A stretch of DNA of 53,473 nucleotides. It comes from JBLHHI01 sp047614125 (GTDB lineage Bacteria > Bacteroidota > Bacteroidia > NS11-12g > UBA9320). The position numbers were made by a program, and so were the translations under genes. Below the pieces are notes generated by a model. The model made no database searches, was not told the origin of the DNA, and was given only the letters and a program-made list of their open reading frames with translations. The stretch covers positions 1 through 53,473 of the forward strand of contig JBLHHI010000005.1 in assembly GCA_047614125.1 (NCBI GenBank), in the 5' to 3' direction. Positions 45,584 through 53,473 of the stretch are shown here, one piece after another (the first letter of the stretch is position 1; each line of letters starts with the position of its first letter).

Positions 45584-47188
45584 ATGAAAACAAACGTATT
45601 AGAATCAAAAGGATTTTCAAGCCTAAAAGCATTCTGGAAGCAAGATTTGCGAGCCGGTTTTAATGTTTCTTTAATTGCCTTACCACTGTCTTTAGGCATT
45701 GCCATTGCATCTGGTTTCCCGGCCATCGCCGGACTGTTTGCTGCCATTATTGGGGGCATTTTTGTATCCCGGTTTAATGGATCATTCGTATCCATAACCG
45801 GTCCAGCCGCAGGTTTAATTGTTGTAAATCTTGCATCCATCGATCGACTGGGTTTAGGCAATAACGCTTTGGGGTATCAATACACCTTGGCAGCCATTGT
45901 GATGGCAGGTATCTTCATCTCTTTATTTGGCTTGCTCAAGGCTGGTAAGCTCGGTGATTTCTTCCCCACCGCAGCGGTTCATGGCATGTTGGCCGCCATT
46001 GGTGTTATCATCATGGTTAAGCAACTCTTTGTTGGAATTGCCATGAGTGCCCACGGCCATGAGTTTTACGAAGTAATGAGCGAGCTTCCTGGAGCCCTCA
46101 TCCATGCCAACCCTGAAGTTGCAATCATAACTTTGGTTTCTTTGCTCATTCTCATTGTTTACCCCAAAATTAAGGTACGATGGATTAAGTCCTTACCCGG
46201 ACCTATTTGGGTAATTCTGGTGGCCATTCCGCTGGAGTTTCTAATGGATTTTGAGCATGTTCACGCGTATCATTTTTTGGGTGCGGATCACAAAGTTGGG
46301 CCACAACTGCTGGTCCACTTACCGGATCGCATTTTGGATGGTGTGGTGCTGCCCAATTTCGGTAAGATCATAAGCTCTGCTTTTTGGATTTCTGTTGCAT
46401 CAATAGCTTTAGTTACTGCATTGGAATCTTTATTGAGTGCCATTGCGGTGGATTCATTCGACCCAGAAAACAGAAAGAGTAATTTGAATAAAGATCTCGT
46501 TGGTGTGGGTGCTGGGTCCAGTCTTTCTGGTTTCATTGGTGGATTGCCGGTTATCTCAGAAATTGTACGTAGCTCCGCCAATGCCAGTAGTGGCGCTAAA
46601 ACACAATGGTCGAACTTTTTTCACGCCACCATACTTTTATTGTTTCTCTTGGTTGGTGGACCAATCATTTCCCATATTCCCTTAGCTGCCCTTGCGGCCA
46701 TGCTAATCTTCACCGGATTTAGATTGGCGTCGCCAAAGGAATTTAAGCACATGTTTAAACTTGGGAAAACCGAATTTACGGTCTTTGTTTCCACCCTGAT
46801 CATGGTATTATTAACAGATCTTTTGATAGGCGTTGCCTTTGGTGTAGTGCTCAATCTTGTTTTGAATTTCATTCGTTCCAAATCAGTTAAAGACGCCATT
46901 ATTTTGAAAGAAATTCACACCACAGGCATTAGTGGAACCATGACCATTCGAATTCGAGGTGTGTTGGTGTTTAGCAACTATCTCAAGTTTAAAAAGCTCG
47001 TGCAAAAAAACAAAGATGTGAATATTTGTGTTGATTTTGCCGATTGCCGTTTTATCGATCATACCGTAATGCATCACTTGCATGGTTTGCAAAAGGATTT
47101 CAAAAATAAAGGCCAAAGTTTTTTATTAGCCAATCTCGATGATCTTAAAACGAAATCGAACGACCCCTTGGCGGAACGCTTTGCTTAA
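45584..47188 (+). CDS. SulP-family anion transporter with STAS domain
   Basis: This 534 aa protein is an SLC26/SulP transporter. Membrane domain: DLRAGFNVSLIALPLSLGIA, GFPAIAGLFAAIIGGIF, ITGPAAGLIV and GFIGGLPVISEIVRSSANA (about residues 15-430). The C-terminal STAS domain begins near ISGTMTIRIRGVLVFSNY and contains DFADCRFIDHTVMHHL. Directly downstream of dabAB, 47 bp apart, it most likely carries bicarbonate; sulfate is the alternative. Confidence 0.85.
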   Translation: MKTNVLESKGFSSLKAFWKQDLRAGFNVSLIALPLSLGIAIASGFPAIAGLFAAIIGGIFVSRFNGSFVSITGPAAGLIVVNLASIDRLGLGNNALGYQYTLAAIVMAGIFISLFGLLKAGKLGDFFPTAAVHGMLAAIGVIIMVKQLFVGIAMSAHGHEFYEVMSELPGALIHANPEVAIITLVSLLILIVYPKIKVRWIKSLPGPIWVILVAIPLEFLMDFEHVHAYHFLGADHKVGPQLLVHLPDRILDGVVLPNFGKIISSAFWISVASIALVTALESLLSAIAVDSFDPENRKSNLNKDLVGVGAGSSLSGFIGGLPVISEIVRSSANASSGAKTQWSNFFHATILLLFLLVGGPIISHIPLAALAAMLIFTGFRLASPKEFKHMFKLGKTEFTVFVSTLIMVLLTDLLIGVAFGVVLNLVLNFIRSKSVKDAIILKEIHTTGISGTMTIRIRGVLVFSNYLKFKKLVQKNKDVNICVDFADCRFIDHTVMHHLHGLQKDFKNKGQSFLLANLDDLKTKSNDPLAERFA

Positions 47189-47199
47189 GAACACTAATA

Positions 47200-47233
47200 A
47201 GCGCTTGACAAATTGCTTTTCAAGCGCTATTTT
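47200..47233 (+). terminator. Inverted repeat after the SulP gene
   Basis: A perfect 8-bp stem AGCGCTTG/CAAGCGCT with a 13-nt loop follows the SulP stop; the T run after it is short (ATTTTG). It may be a weak terminator or a processing hairpin that reduces expression of the porin gene behind it. Confidence 0.5.
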
Positions 47234-47255
47234 GATCAAATTGATTTTCTCTATT

Positions 47256-48632
47256 ATGCATTCTATTAAAATAATTCTTGATGGACTTTTGGTTAACATT
47301 TCGCTAAGTGCTGCACTCTTTGCACAAGATGGCGCGCCACCTCCCATCGAAAGCGCCACCAAAACCGAGCTTCGATATGCGCTTAATGCCACTGGTTCTA
47401 ACTACTTTAAATTCACCGCCTTAAATCAAGTTTGGGTTCGGTATACTCAGTTTAATAGAAACTCGGGAATAAACGGAACCATGGTTGACAACCGTGCAGA
47501 CATCGGCATTCGGCGACTGCGTTTTCAGTTGTACGGACAGCTTTCGGAACGTGTTTTTATGTACACCCAATTCGGACAAAACAACTTTACCGCCAATACT
47601 CCACGTTTCACCGGCTCCTTTTTTCACGATGCGGTGGTAGAGTATTCGGTTGTGAAAGATCAACTTTCCATTGGGGGAGGTTTAACGGGTTGGAGCGGAT
47701 TGGCTCGATATGCTTCTCCATCTATTGGAAAGATTATGACCCTTGATGCCCCGCTGTACCAGCAGGCTACCAATGGAGTAAACGATCAATTCTTACGAAA
47801 GCTCAGCATCTATGCAAAGGGTAAGTTTCACAAATTCAATTACCGGTTAGCCGTTTCGGATCCTTTATCGGTTCAAAATGGCGGCGCCAATTCAAGCACC
47901 TTAAACGGAAATGATGCTTCCTTTTCTCCACTCCCACCTACCAAACAGTTTCAAGGCTACGTATTTTATGCGTTTAAAGATGAGGAGGATAATACCACGC
48001 CGTATACCGTTGGCACATATTTAGGAAAGAAACAGGTTTTTAACATTGGAGCTGGCTTCATCCAACAAAAAGATGCTATGTGGCTCACTGGGTTTAGCAC
48101 AGACACTACTTTTCACAATATGGTTTTGCTAGGCGTGGATGTGTTTTACGATGTTAATTTGAATAAAGGAAAGAACGATGCCTTAACCGTGTATGCCGCT
48201 TTTACGAACTATGATTTTGGTCCCAACTACATTCGGAATGTGGGTGTTATGAACCCAGGCAATTCATCCGAACCCTTTATTGCACACCAAGGGTATCCAG
48301 TTGGGAATTCCTTTGCTATGATTGGAACTGGGCGCGCTTATTATTCTCAGGTCGGATATTTATTTGCCGCTAAAATTGGTCATTTGGCAAAGCGTTTTCA
48401 AATTTTTGGCTCGATATTAAATGTGAACTATGAGGTATTGAGCACAAGTTCGAGCACCTTTGAGATGGGTGGAAACTTGTTTTTGACGGGCGATCATTCC
48501 TCAAAGTTAAGTGTCATGTATCAAAACAGACCGGTGAATAATACCATTATTTCCCCCTTTGGTGATGGCTGGTTGTACGGAGAATCCTACCGAAAAGGCA
48601 TGTTCGTATTGCAATATCAAGTCTCAATTTAA
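47256..48632 (+). CDS. Outer-membrane porin-like protein
   Basis: This 458 aa protein has a signal peptide (ending LFA-QDGAPPP) and a large barrel with regular beta strands: LNQVWVRYTQFNRNSG, IGIRRLRFQLYGQLSERVFM, YTQFGQNNFTA, and ending GMFVLQYQVSI. This resembles OprO/OprP-type 16-strand porins in Bacteroidota. Located at the end of the dabAB-sulP cluster, it is a good candidate for anion (bicarbonate) entry through the outer membrane. I start at ATG 47256; a longer reading from 47139 lacks a signal peptide and overlaps sulP. Confidence 0.75.
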   Translation: MHSIKIILDGLLVNISLSAALFAQDGAPPPIESATKTELRYALNATGSNYFKFTALNQVWVRYTQFNRNSGINGTMVDNRADIGIRRLRFQLYGQLSERVFMYTQFGQNNFTANTPRFTGSFFHDAVVEYSVVKDQLSIGGGLTGWSGLARYASPSIGKIMTLDAPLYQQATNGVNDQFLRKLSIYAKGKFHKFNYRLAVSDPLSVQNGGANSSTLNGNDASFSPLPPTKQFQGYVFYAFKDEEDNTTPYTVGTYLGKKQVFNIGAGFIQQKDAMWLTGFSTDTTFHNMVLLGVDVFYDVNLNKGKNDALTVYAAFTNYDFGPNYIRNVGVMNPGNSSEPFIAHQGYPVGNSFAMIGTGRAYYSQVGYLFAAKIGHLAKRFQIFGSILNVNYEVLSTSSSTFEMGGNLFLTGDHSSKLSVMYQNRPVNNTIISPFGDGWLYGESYRKGMFVLQYQVSI

Positions 48633-48643
48633 GGCCGTACCAT

Positions 48644-49759
48644 TCAGAACTTGATGAGCTCGTAGTTGGTGCTTCGGCCTCCGGCTTCTTCTTTTTGAAG
48701 AATGCCTTTTTTCATCAAATCTTGGATGTCTCGTAAAGCCGTATCCGCAGAACACTTGCACATTTTGGCCCATTTCGATGAATAGAGCTTGCCGTCAAAT
48801 CCTTCCAACAATTTGGCCAGCATTCTGCCTTGACGTTTGTTCAAGATGGTAGTAGAATGTTTGTTCCAAAATCGGTGCTTAAACAAAACACCTTCAAGCG
48901 TTTGGTTGGATGTTTTGATGGCTTTTTGCAAACAGTTTAAAAACCAGTGCAACCATGCGGTTACATCCAAACTGCCCTGTTGCGTTTTTTCAAGTATGTG
49001 ATAATAGGCTTTTCGTTCTTTGCGTATTTGGGCCGACATGCTGTAAAAGCGCTGATTAAGGCCATCTGCTTTGGCAAGAAGCAAATCTGTGAGTGCACGC
49101 GTTATCCGTCCATTCCCATCTTCAAAAGGGTGGATGGTTACAAACCAAAGATGCGCCAAGCCTGCCTTGAATACCGGATCGATGCATTGGGGAGCGTTGA
49201 ACCACTTTAAAAAAGCCTTCATTTCTGCTGCTACTCGATTGGATGCCGGTGCTTCAAAATGCACCTTCTCTTTTCCCAACGCCCCAGAAACCAACTGCAT
49301 TGGCCCAGTTGAGTCTGTGCGCCAAGTACCAACTTTGATTTTTATCAGCCCACTTTTGCCACGTGAAAACAGCGATTCGTGCCAGCCAAAAAGCCGATTT
49401 TCCGTAAGTTGAACGGAATGATTTTTAGTCGCATCAAAAATCATGTCTGCCAAACCTTCCACATCTCGCTCGGAGTATACCGAGTTTTTAATGTGGATGC
49501 CTAAACGCTTTGCAAAAGATGATCGAACTTGCTGTACATCCAACAACTCCCCTTCTATTTCACTCGATTTTAATCCATCTAGGGTAAGAGTTTCGAGATC
49601 TGCCTCCCCTCGGAGCTCTACATCCAAAACTTCCATCCTTCCCACCAACTGTCCTTGAATGTTGCGCACCTGTGCCAATAAGCTTTCAAGCTCTTCGCTT
49701 TTCCAAGTAAAGCTAGGCCAACCTTCTTTTTGATGGATGTATGGAAATATTCCCCGCAT
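48644..49759 (-). CDS. Fic-family AMPylase with DUF4172-type N-terminus and C-terminal wHTH
   Basis: Fic proteins transfer AMP (or a related group) to target proteins. The 371 aa protein has an N-terminal helical part like DUF4172 with an inhibitory helix motif SSEIEG (residues 65-70; S-x-x-x-E-G, class II), the catalytic HPFEDGNGR (210-218), and a C-terminal winged-helix-like region (about 305-371: KLYSSKWAKMCKCSADTALR, DIQDLMKKGILQKEE). The last part suggests DNA binding and autoregulation. A repeated operator overlaps its start codon and promoter. Next to no toxin or antitoxin gene, it is probably self-inhibited. Confidence 0.93.
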   Translation of the reverse strand: MRGIFPYIHQKEGWPSFTWKSEELESLLAQVRNIQGQLVGRMEVLDVELRGEADLETLTLDGLKSSEIEGELLDVQQVRSSFAKRLGIHIKNSVYSERDVEGLADMIFDATKNHSVQLTENRLFGWHESLFSRGKSGLIKIKVGTWRTDSTGPMQLVSGALGKEKVHFEAPASNRVAAEMKAFLKWFNAPQCIDPVFKAGLAHLWFVTIHPFEDGNGRITRALTDLLLAKADGLNQRFYSMSAQIRKERKAYYHILEKTQQGSLDVTAWLHWFLNCLQKAIKTSNQTLEGVLFKHRFWNKHSTTILNKRQGRMLAKLLEGFDGKLYSSKWAKMCKCSADTALRDIQDLMKKGILQKEEAGGRSTNYELIKF

Positions 49760-49847
49760 AATATGCGGTAAATGTATTCTTTATTCGCCGCATATAAAAA
49801 TTATTCGCCACAATTTATGCGGATATTATAGGTTGTATTCACCGCAT
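49748..49847. promoter_or_regulatory. Six-copy alternating operator in front of the Fic gene
   Basis: Six close copies of ATGCGGNGAATA (or its complement) occur in 100 bp: 49748-49759 (complement; contains the Fic start codon), 49763-49773, 49782-49794 (complement; TATTCGCCGCATA), 49802-49813 (complement), 49817-49828, and 49836-49847 (complement). A -7-like TACATTTA (49776-49769, minus strand) lies between copies, so a protein bound there would block Fic transcription. The winged-helix C-terminus of Fic is the obvious candidate. Confidence 0.75.
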
Positions 49848-49947
49848 TTGATAAGGATGTCATTTTAGTTTAAATGCACAATTCATAGATGCTTAATCCA
49901 GTTTACAATATTTACCCAACCCTGAAGAGGTGGGCTAAAAATTATGG

Positions 49948-49955
49948 TATTTTTG
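49948..49955 (+). promoter_or_regulatory. -7 box deciding the sucA start
   Basis: TATTTTTG is a perfect TAnnTTTG, 26 bp upstream of ATG 49982. The longer reading from ATG 49889 would start upstream of it. Confidence 0.45.
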
Positions 49956-49981
49956 CGCAGCTTTTAACCCCACATATAAAC

Positions 49982-52723
49982 ATGATTGGTCATTCGTATT
50001 TAAGCAACGCCGATGTGGATTCCATCGACGATTTATACCTACAATATCAGGAAAACCCAACGAACGTTGAAGAAGGTTGGCAGCGGTTTTTTGAAGGTTT
50101 TGATTTGGCCTACAGCAAAACTGGGTCTTCCTCCACAACACCTGCTGCATCGGAAGATATGCTCAAGGAAATCAATGTGTTGCGCCTTATTAACGAAGGT
50201 TATCGTACTCGAGGGCACTTTTTTACGAAGACCAATCCAGTTCGCGAACGACGTAGTTACAGTCCAAACCTAGAAATAAAAAACTTTGGATTAGTGGCCT
50301 CCGACTTGGACAAAACATTTAATGCTGGGGTTGAGCTTGGCATAGGACCCGCAACATTACGAACGATCATTGACCATCTGGAAGCAACCTATTGTCAAAG
50401 CATTGGTGTGGAATTTATGTACATTCCAGATCCGGAGCGGAAAGAGTGGTTGCGCAACAAGATGGAAACATCCAAAAACCAACCATCGCTGTCTATTGAA
50501 GAAAAGCGTGAGATGTTGCGAAAACTCAACCAAGCCGTTGTGTTTGAACACTTCTTGCACACCAAATACGTAGGTCAAAAACGCTTTAGCCTTGAAGGTT
50601 TAGAAACACTCATACCCGCGCTTGATTCGGTGATTGAATTAGGTTCCACCATGGGCATTGAAGAATACGTTATTGGCATGGCGCACCGAGGCAGGCTCAA
50701 CGTTCTTGCCAACATTATGAATAAGAGCTACGAAGAAATTTTTAGCGAATTTGAAGGCAAGGCGTATCAAGACTCGGTATTTGAAGGCGACGTTAAATAT
50801 CACATGGGATATTCTTCGAACGTAAAATCTCGAGAAAACAAAGATATCCGTCTTACCTTGTCTCCAAATCCATCCCACCTCGAATCTGTAAACCCGGTTG
50901 TTGGTGGAATTGCAAAGGCAAAATTAGATGGCAAATACAACAACGACTTTAACAAAATTGCGCCCATACTAATTCATGGAGATGCATCCATTGCTGGCCA
51001 AGGTATCGTGTACGAAACCATTCAAATGGCTGGTTTAGAGGCGTATAACTTGGGTGGAACGATCCACATTGTGACCAATAATCAAATTGGCTTTACCACA
51101 AATTACGTGGAAGGAAGAACCTCTATTTACTGCACGGATGTAGCCAAAACTACCAAATGTCCTGTATTTCATGTTAACGGCGATGACGTAGAAGCTATTG
51201 TTTATACCATTAAGTTGGCTATGGAATACCGGCAACGCTACAATATGGATGTATTCATCGATTTGCTGGGATATCGCAAGTATGGGCACAACGAGGGCGA
51301 CGAACCAAGATTTACGCAACCCAACTTGTACAAAGCCATTGCCAAACACAAAAATCCACGTGAAATATACACGGACAAACTGGCTGAAGGTGGTTCACTT
51401 GAAGCGAGTTTAGGAAAAGAAATGGAAAAGGCATTTAAATCTTTATTGCAAGATAAACTCGATTCCGTTCGAGAAAACGATGCAGTGGATTCGAACAATG
51501 CAGCTTCTACTACTTGGTCGAAAATTAGACGTGCCCAAAAGACCGATTTTGTTTCCTCGCCAACCACGGCAATTACTAAGGCCAAATTCATTGAATTGGC
51601 CCATAAAATAACTTCCATACCTGCTGATTTTAAAGCATTTAAGAAGGTTGAAAAACTTTTTAATGATCGAGCCGAAATGGTGAAATCAGACAAATTTGAC
51701 TGGGCGATGGGCGAGTTAATGGCTTACGCCAGTTTGGTGGCAGAAGGCCACCCGGTTCGCATGAGTGGTCAAGATTGCGAGCGTGGCACCTTTAGCCACC
51801 GCCATGCAGTGCTAACCTCCGAAGACAACGAAACGGAGTATGTGCCGCTTCAGCACGTATCAGACACACAGGCTCGATTTGAGATTTACAATTCCTTACT
51901 TTCTGAGTTCGCGGTTTTAGGTTTCGAATACGGTTACGCCATGAGCAATCCGGAGGGCTTAACCTTATGGGAAGCGCAGTTTGGAGATTTCGCCAACGGG
52001 GCACAAGTTATTATCGATCAATACATTGCCAGTGGCGAAGCCAAATGGCAGCGATACAATGGAATGGTTCTCTTGTTGCCGCACGGCAGCGAAGGCCAAG
52101 GTCCGGAACACTCTTCTGCACGACCTGAGCGGTATTTGCAACTATGCGCAAAAGAAAACATGCAGGTAATAAATCCCACCACACCGGCCAACTTATTTCA
52201 CGCTTTACGCCGACAGTTAAAAAGAGACTATCGCGTACCCTTAATTGTACTAACACCAAAGAGCTTGTTGCGCCATGCCTTGTGTACCAGCACACAAGCT
52301 GATTTTACCACAGGTGGATTTAAAGAAGTCGTTGATGATGAATGGGTTAACGCAAAAAATGTGAAACGCGTTGTCTTTTGTAATGGTAAAGTTTATTATG
52401 ATTTATTGCAGAAACAGCAGGATGAGCAAATCAAAGATGTTGCTGTTGTTCGAATCGAACAACTCTATCCGTTGCCTGAAAAGCAATTGCAAGATCTGCA
52501 TAAAAAGTATCCAAAGGCAGAATGGCTGTGGGTTCAGGAAGAACCTAAAAATCAAGGTGCATGGACGCACTTATTGCGATACGATTGGCCCACTAAGCTT
52601 GATGTATTGAGCAGAAAATCAAGCTCTTCTCCTGCAACAGGTTATGCCAAAGTGCATGCTCACGAACAAGGTGAATTGTTACGGCGTGCCTTCGATTTAA
52701 ACTTTTCGGAAGTGATTGCTTAA
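49982..52723 (+). CDS. sucA: 2-oxoglutarate dehydrogenase E1 component
   Basis: SucA is the thiamine-diphosphate E1 of the 2-oxoglutarate dehydrogenase complex of the citric acid cycle. The 913 aa protein shows YLQYQENPTNVEEGWQRFFE at the N-terminus, VIGMAHRGRLNVLANIM, SPNPSHLESVNPVV, the ThDP motif GDASIAGQGIVYETIQM ... NNQIGFTTN, and HGSEGQGPEHSSARPERYLQ in the pyrimidine half. ATG 49982 (MIGHSYLSNAD) is chosen because of the -7 box upstream. The E2 gene (sucB), often next, is not adjacent here. The region 52724-52998 shows no gene. Confidence 0.96.
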   Translation: MIGHSYLSNADVDSIDDLYLQYQENPTNVEEGWQRFFEGFDLAYSKTGSSSTTPAASEDMLKEINVLRLINEGYRTRGHFFTKTNPVRERRSYSPNLEIKNFGLVASDLDKTFNAGVELGIGPATLRTIIDHLEATYCQSIGVEFMYIPDPERKEWLRNKMETSKNQPSLSIEEKREMLRKLNQAVVFEHFLHTKYVGQKRFSLEGLETLIPALDSVIELGSTMGIEEYVIGMAHRGRLNVLANIMNKSYEEIFSEFEGKAYQDSVFEGDVKYHMGYSSNVKSRENKDIRLTLSPNPSHLESVNPVVGGIAKAKLDGKYNNDFNKIAPILIHGDASIAGQGIVYETIQMAGLEAYNLGGTIHIVTNNQIGFTTNYVEGRTSIYCTDVAKTTKCPVFHVNGDDVEAIVYTIKLAMEYRQRYNMDVFIDLLGYRKYGHNEGDEPRFTQPNLYKAIAKHKNPREIYTDKLAEGGSLEASLGKEMEKAFKSLLQDKLDSVRENDAVDSNNAASTTWSKIRRAQKTDFVSSPTTAITKAKFIELAHKITSIPADFKAFKKVEKLFNDRAEMVKSDKFDWAMGELMAYASLVAEGHPVRMSGQDCERGTFSHRHAVLTSEDNETEYVPLQHVSDTQARFEIYNSLLSEFAVLGFEYGYAMSNPEGLTLWEAQFGDFANGAQVIIDQYIASGEAKWQRYNGMVLLLPHGSEGQGPEHSSARPERYLQLCAKENMQVINPTTPANLFHALRRQLKRDYRVPLIVLTPKSLLRHALCTSTQADFTTGGFKEVVDDEWVNAKNVKRVVFCNGKVYYDLLQKQQDEQIKDVAVVRIEQLYPLPEKQLQDLHKKYPKAEWLWVQEEPKNQGAWTHLLRYDWPTKLDVLSRKSSSSPATGYAKVHAHEQGELLRRAFDLNFSEVIA

Positions 52724-52998
52724 TCGCATGCTAATCCAACACTCTCGTATGTTATACAGTGCATCCTAAGGCATTGTTGCTCACACTTTCTTTCGGGACG
52801 TATAATTGTTTGATTGCACCATTTATTCCGGACATCTTAAGTACAATGCAATTTCATTTTTTTAAAAATGTTGGTTTACCTACCGTTGGTTAGAAACCTT
52901 CTCCCACTCCACAAAACTCACTTGCATCTTCTTTGATGTTGATTCTATCTTAGTGGGTAATAATAAAAACCCATCTGAATTTATATCAAAATTGAATC

Positions 52999-53339
52999 AT
53001 GAAACAAACAATTTGTCTCCTCCTCGCTAGCACTCTTTGCAATACGTTAATTGCTCAGAGTACTCGAGAAGTACCCTATGATTTTAAAGAGTTTAACACT
53101 GGCCAATTCATTATTTCAACTTCGAATGGAGGATACTTCATTGCTACCGACACCCCATTAACCAGCGCCTTTATGGATAAAAACGCCGGAAGTGCTAAGT
53201 CAATGATTTTTAACAGCTCGGTTTGGATTGGCGGTTTGGACGAAACCGGTGACTTGCACCTTGCTGCCATGACGTACCGACAAAATGGACATGACTTTTT
53301 CCCGGGTCCAGTTTCGGCTGACTCCCTTTATTCATCTAA
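52999..53339 (+). pseudogene. Surface/T9SS-type protein gene truncated by a MITE
   Basis: About 114 codons are open: a signal peptide (MKQTICLLLASTLCNTLIA-Q), then FNTGQFIISTSNGGYFIATD and SVWIGGLDETGDLHLAAMTY and NGHDFFPGP, which is the conserved N-terminal block of large Bacteroidota surface proteins (usually over 500 aa, ending in a T9SS tail). After Ser-Lys the DNA becomes the MITE end (from 53340). The last codons (PDFD) and the stop are those of the element. The rest of the gene should lie beyond the window, past the element. Confidence 0.82.
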
Positions 53340-53473
53340 ACCTGATTTCGATTAATATTTGCAGGTTCAGATTTTTATAAAATTGTATAGTCGAAGCGTC
53401 ATGTTTGTAGGTTTACCGGGGTAAACCAAGAACTGATAAGGAAGACTATGCGGCTTTATTAAAAAGCAAATTT
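53340..53473 (+). mobile_element. Truncated copy of the MITE (right window edge)
   Basis: It starts ACCTGATTTCGATTAAT (one base differs from the terminal repeat of 29795-30060) and continues through the inner palindrome GGTTTACCGGGGTAAACC (53410-53427). It runs off the window in the middle of the element. The last 61 bases correspond to window positions 1-61 with two mismatches. Same orientation as the left-edge copy. Confidence 0.82.

Noticed and set aside
47139..47255. N-terminal extension of the porin overlapping sulP
   Set aside because: It covers the hairpin and destroys the signal peptide; ATG 47256 gives a normal exported protein.
49748..49847. The repeats before the Fic gene as a CRISPR array
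   Set aside because: Copies alternate in direction, are 12 bp long and unevenly spaced, and no cas gene is present.
1..53473. Window might be a closed circle (plasmid or excised island), since its ends match over 61 bp
   Set aside because: The two copies differ at two bases, the genes are core chromosomal genes, and the match is part of a dispersed element. No replication or transfer gene is present.

Overview
The window looks like a chromosomal contig of a low-GC, Gram-negative member of the Bacteroidota, most likely order Flavobacteriales (Crocinitomicaceae/Cryomorphaceae-like; the family level is a guess). Supporting signs are promoters of the TAnnTTTG type with almost no Shine-Dalgarno sequences, type IX secretion (T9SS) marks (a Por secretion tail, a PorV-like barrel), a TonB receptor with a carboxypeptidase-like N-terminal domain, a fused MurF-alanine racemase, and tandem DUF1573 proteins. 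Almost every base belongs to recognisable genes. The accessory signal lies in small repeats, decayed genes and a few unusual operons.

Layout. 1-193: truncated copy of a short inverted-repeat element (MITE). 194-5562: pdhC, thyA, rarA, a decayed tandem pair of small secreted-protein genes, and trmB. 5559-11473: solute:Na+ symporter, DUF4340 protein, serine hydrolase, lptB, outer-membrane barrel. 11540-17389: recX, murF-alr, recJ, PfkB kinase. 17567-18470: tRNA-Asn followed by degenerate repeats of its own 3' end and a possible GIY-YIG nuclease remnant. 18490-24530: stand-alone T9SS tail protein, fused methylmalonyl-CoA mutase, crotonase, three DUF1573 proteins. 24540-28995 (minus): a compact TonB receptor / cupin / iodotyrosine-deiodinase-like flavoprotein / ACC-deaminase-like PLP enzyme operon. 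29081-30093: a remnant of an element end, then a secreted-protein pseudogene split by a full-length MITE. 30397-35038: PorV-like barrel plus lipoprotein, then menE and a Tat-exported class-V aminotransferase. 35339-40569: three parvulin/SurA-type folding factors plus a MoxR ATPase. 40704-48632: small membrane ORF, then dabA-dabB-sulP-porin, an inorganic-carbon uptake cluster. 48644-52723: Fic-wHTH protein with a striking operator array, then sucA. 52999-53473: a surface-protein gene cut off by another MITE copy that runs off the window.

How the parts fit. The core genes describe ordinary heterotrophic metabolism (pyruvate and 2-oxoglutarate dehydrogenases, a propionyl/methylmalonyl route, menaquinone, cell wall, LPS export). 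The dabAB-sulP-porin block would supply bicarbonate/CO2 to carboxylating reactions. The TonB-cupin-IYD-PLP operon could import and process halogenated or sulfur-containing aromatic/amino-acid compounds; this is inference. The most novel-looking items are the MITE family with its measurable target duplication, the six-copy alternating operator in front of the Fic gene, the IYD-containing operon, and the tRNA-tail repeat array.
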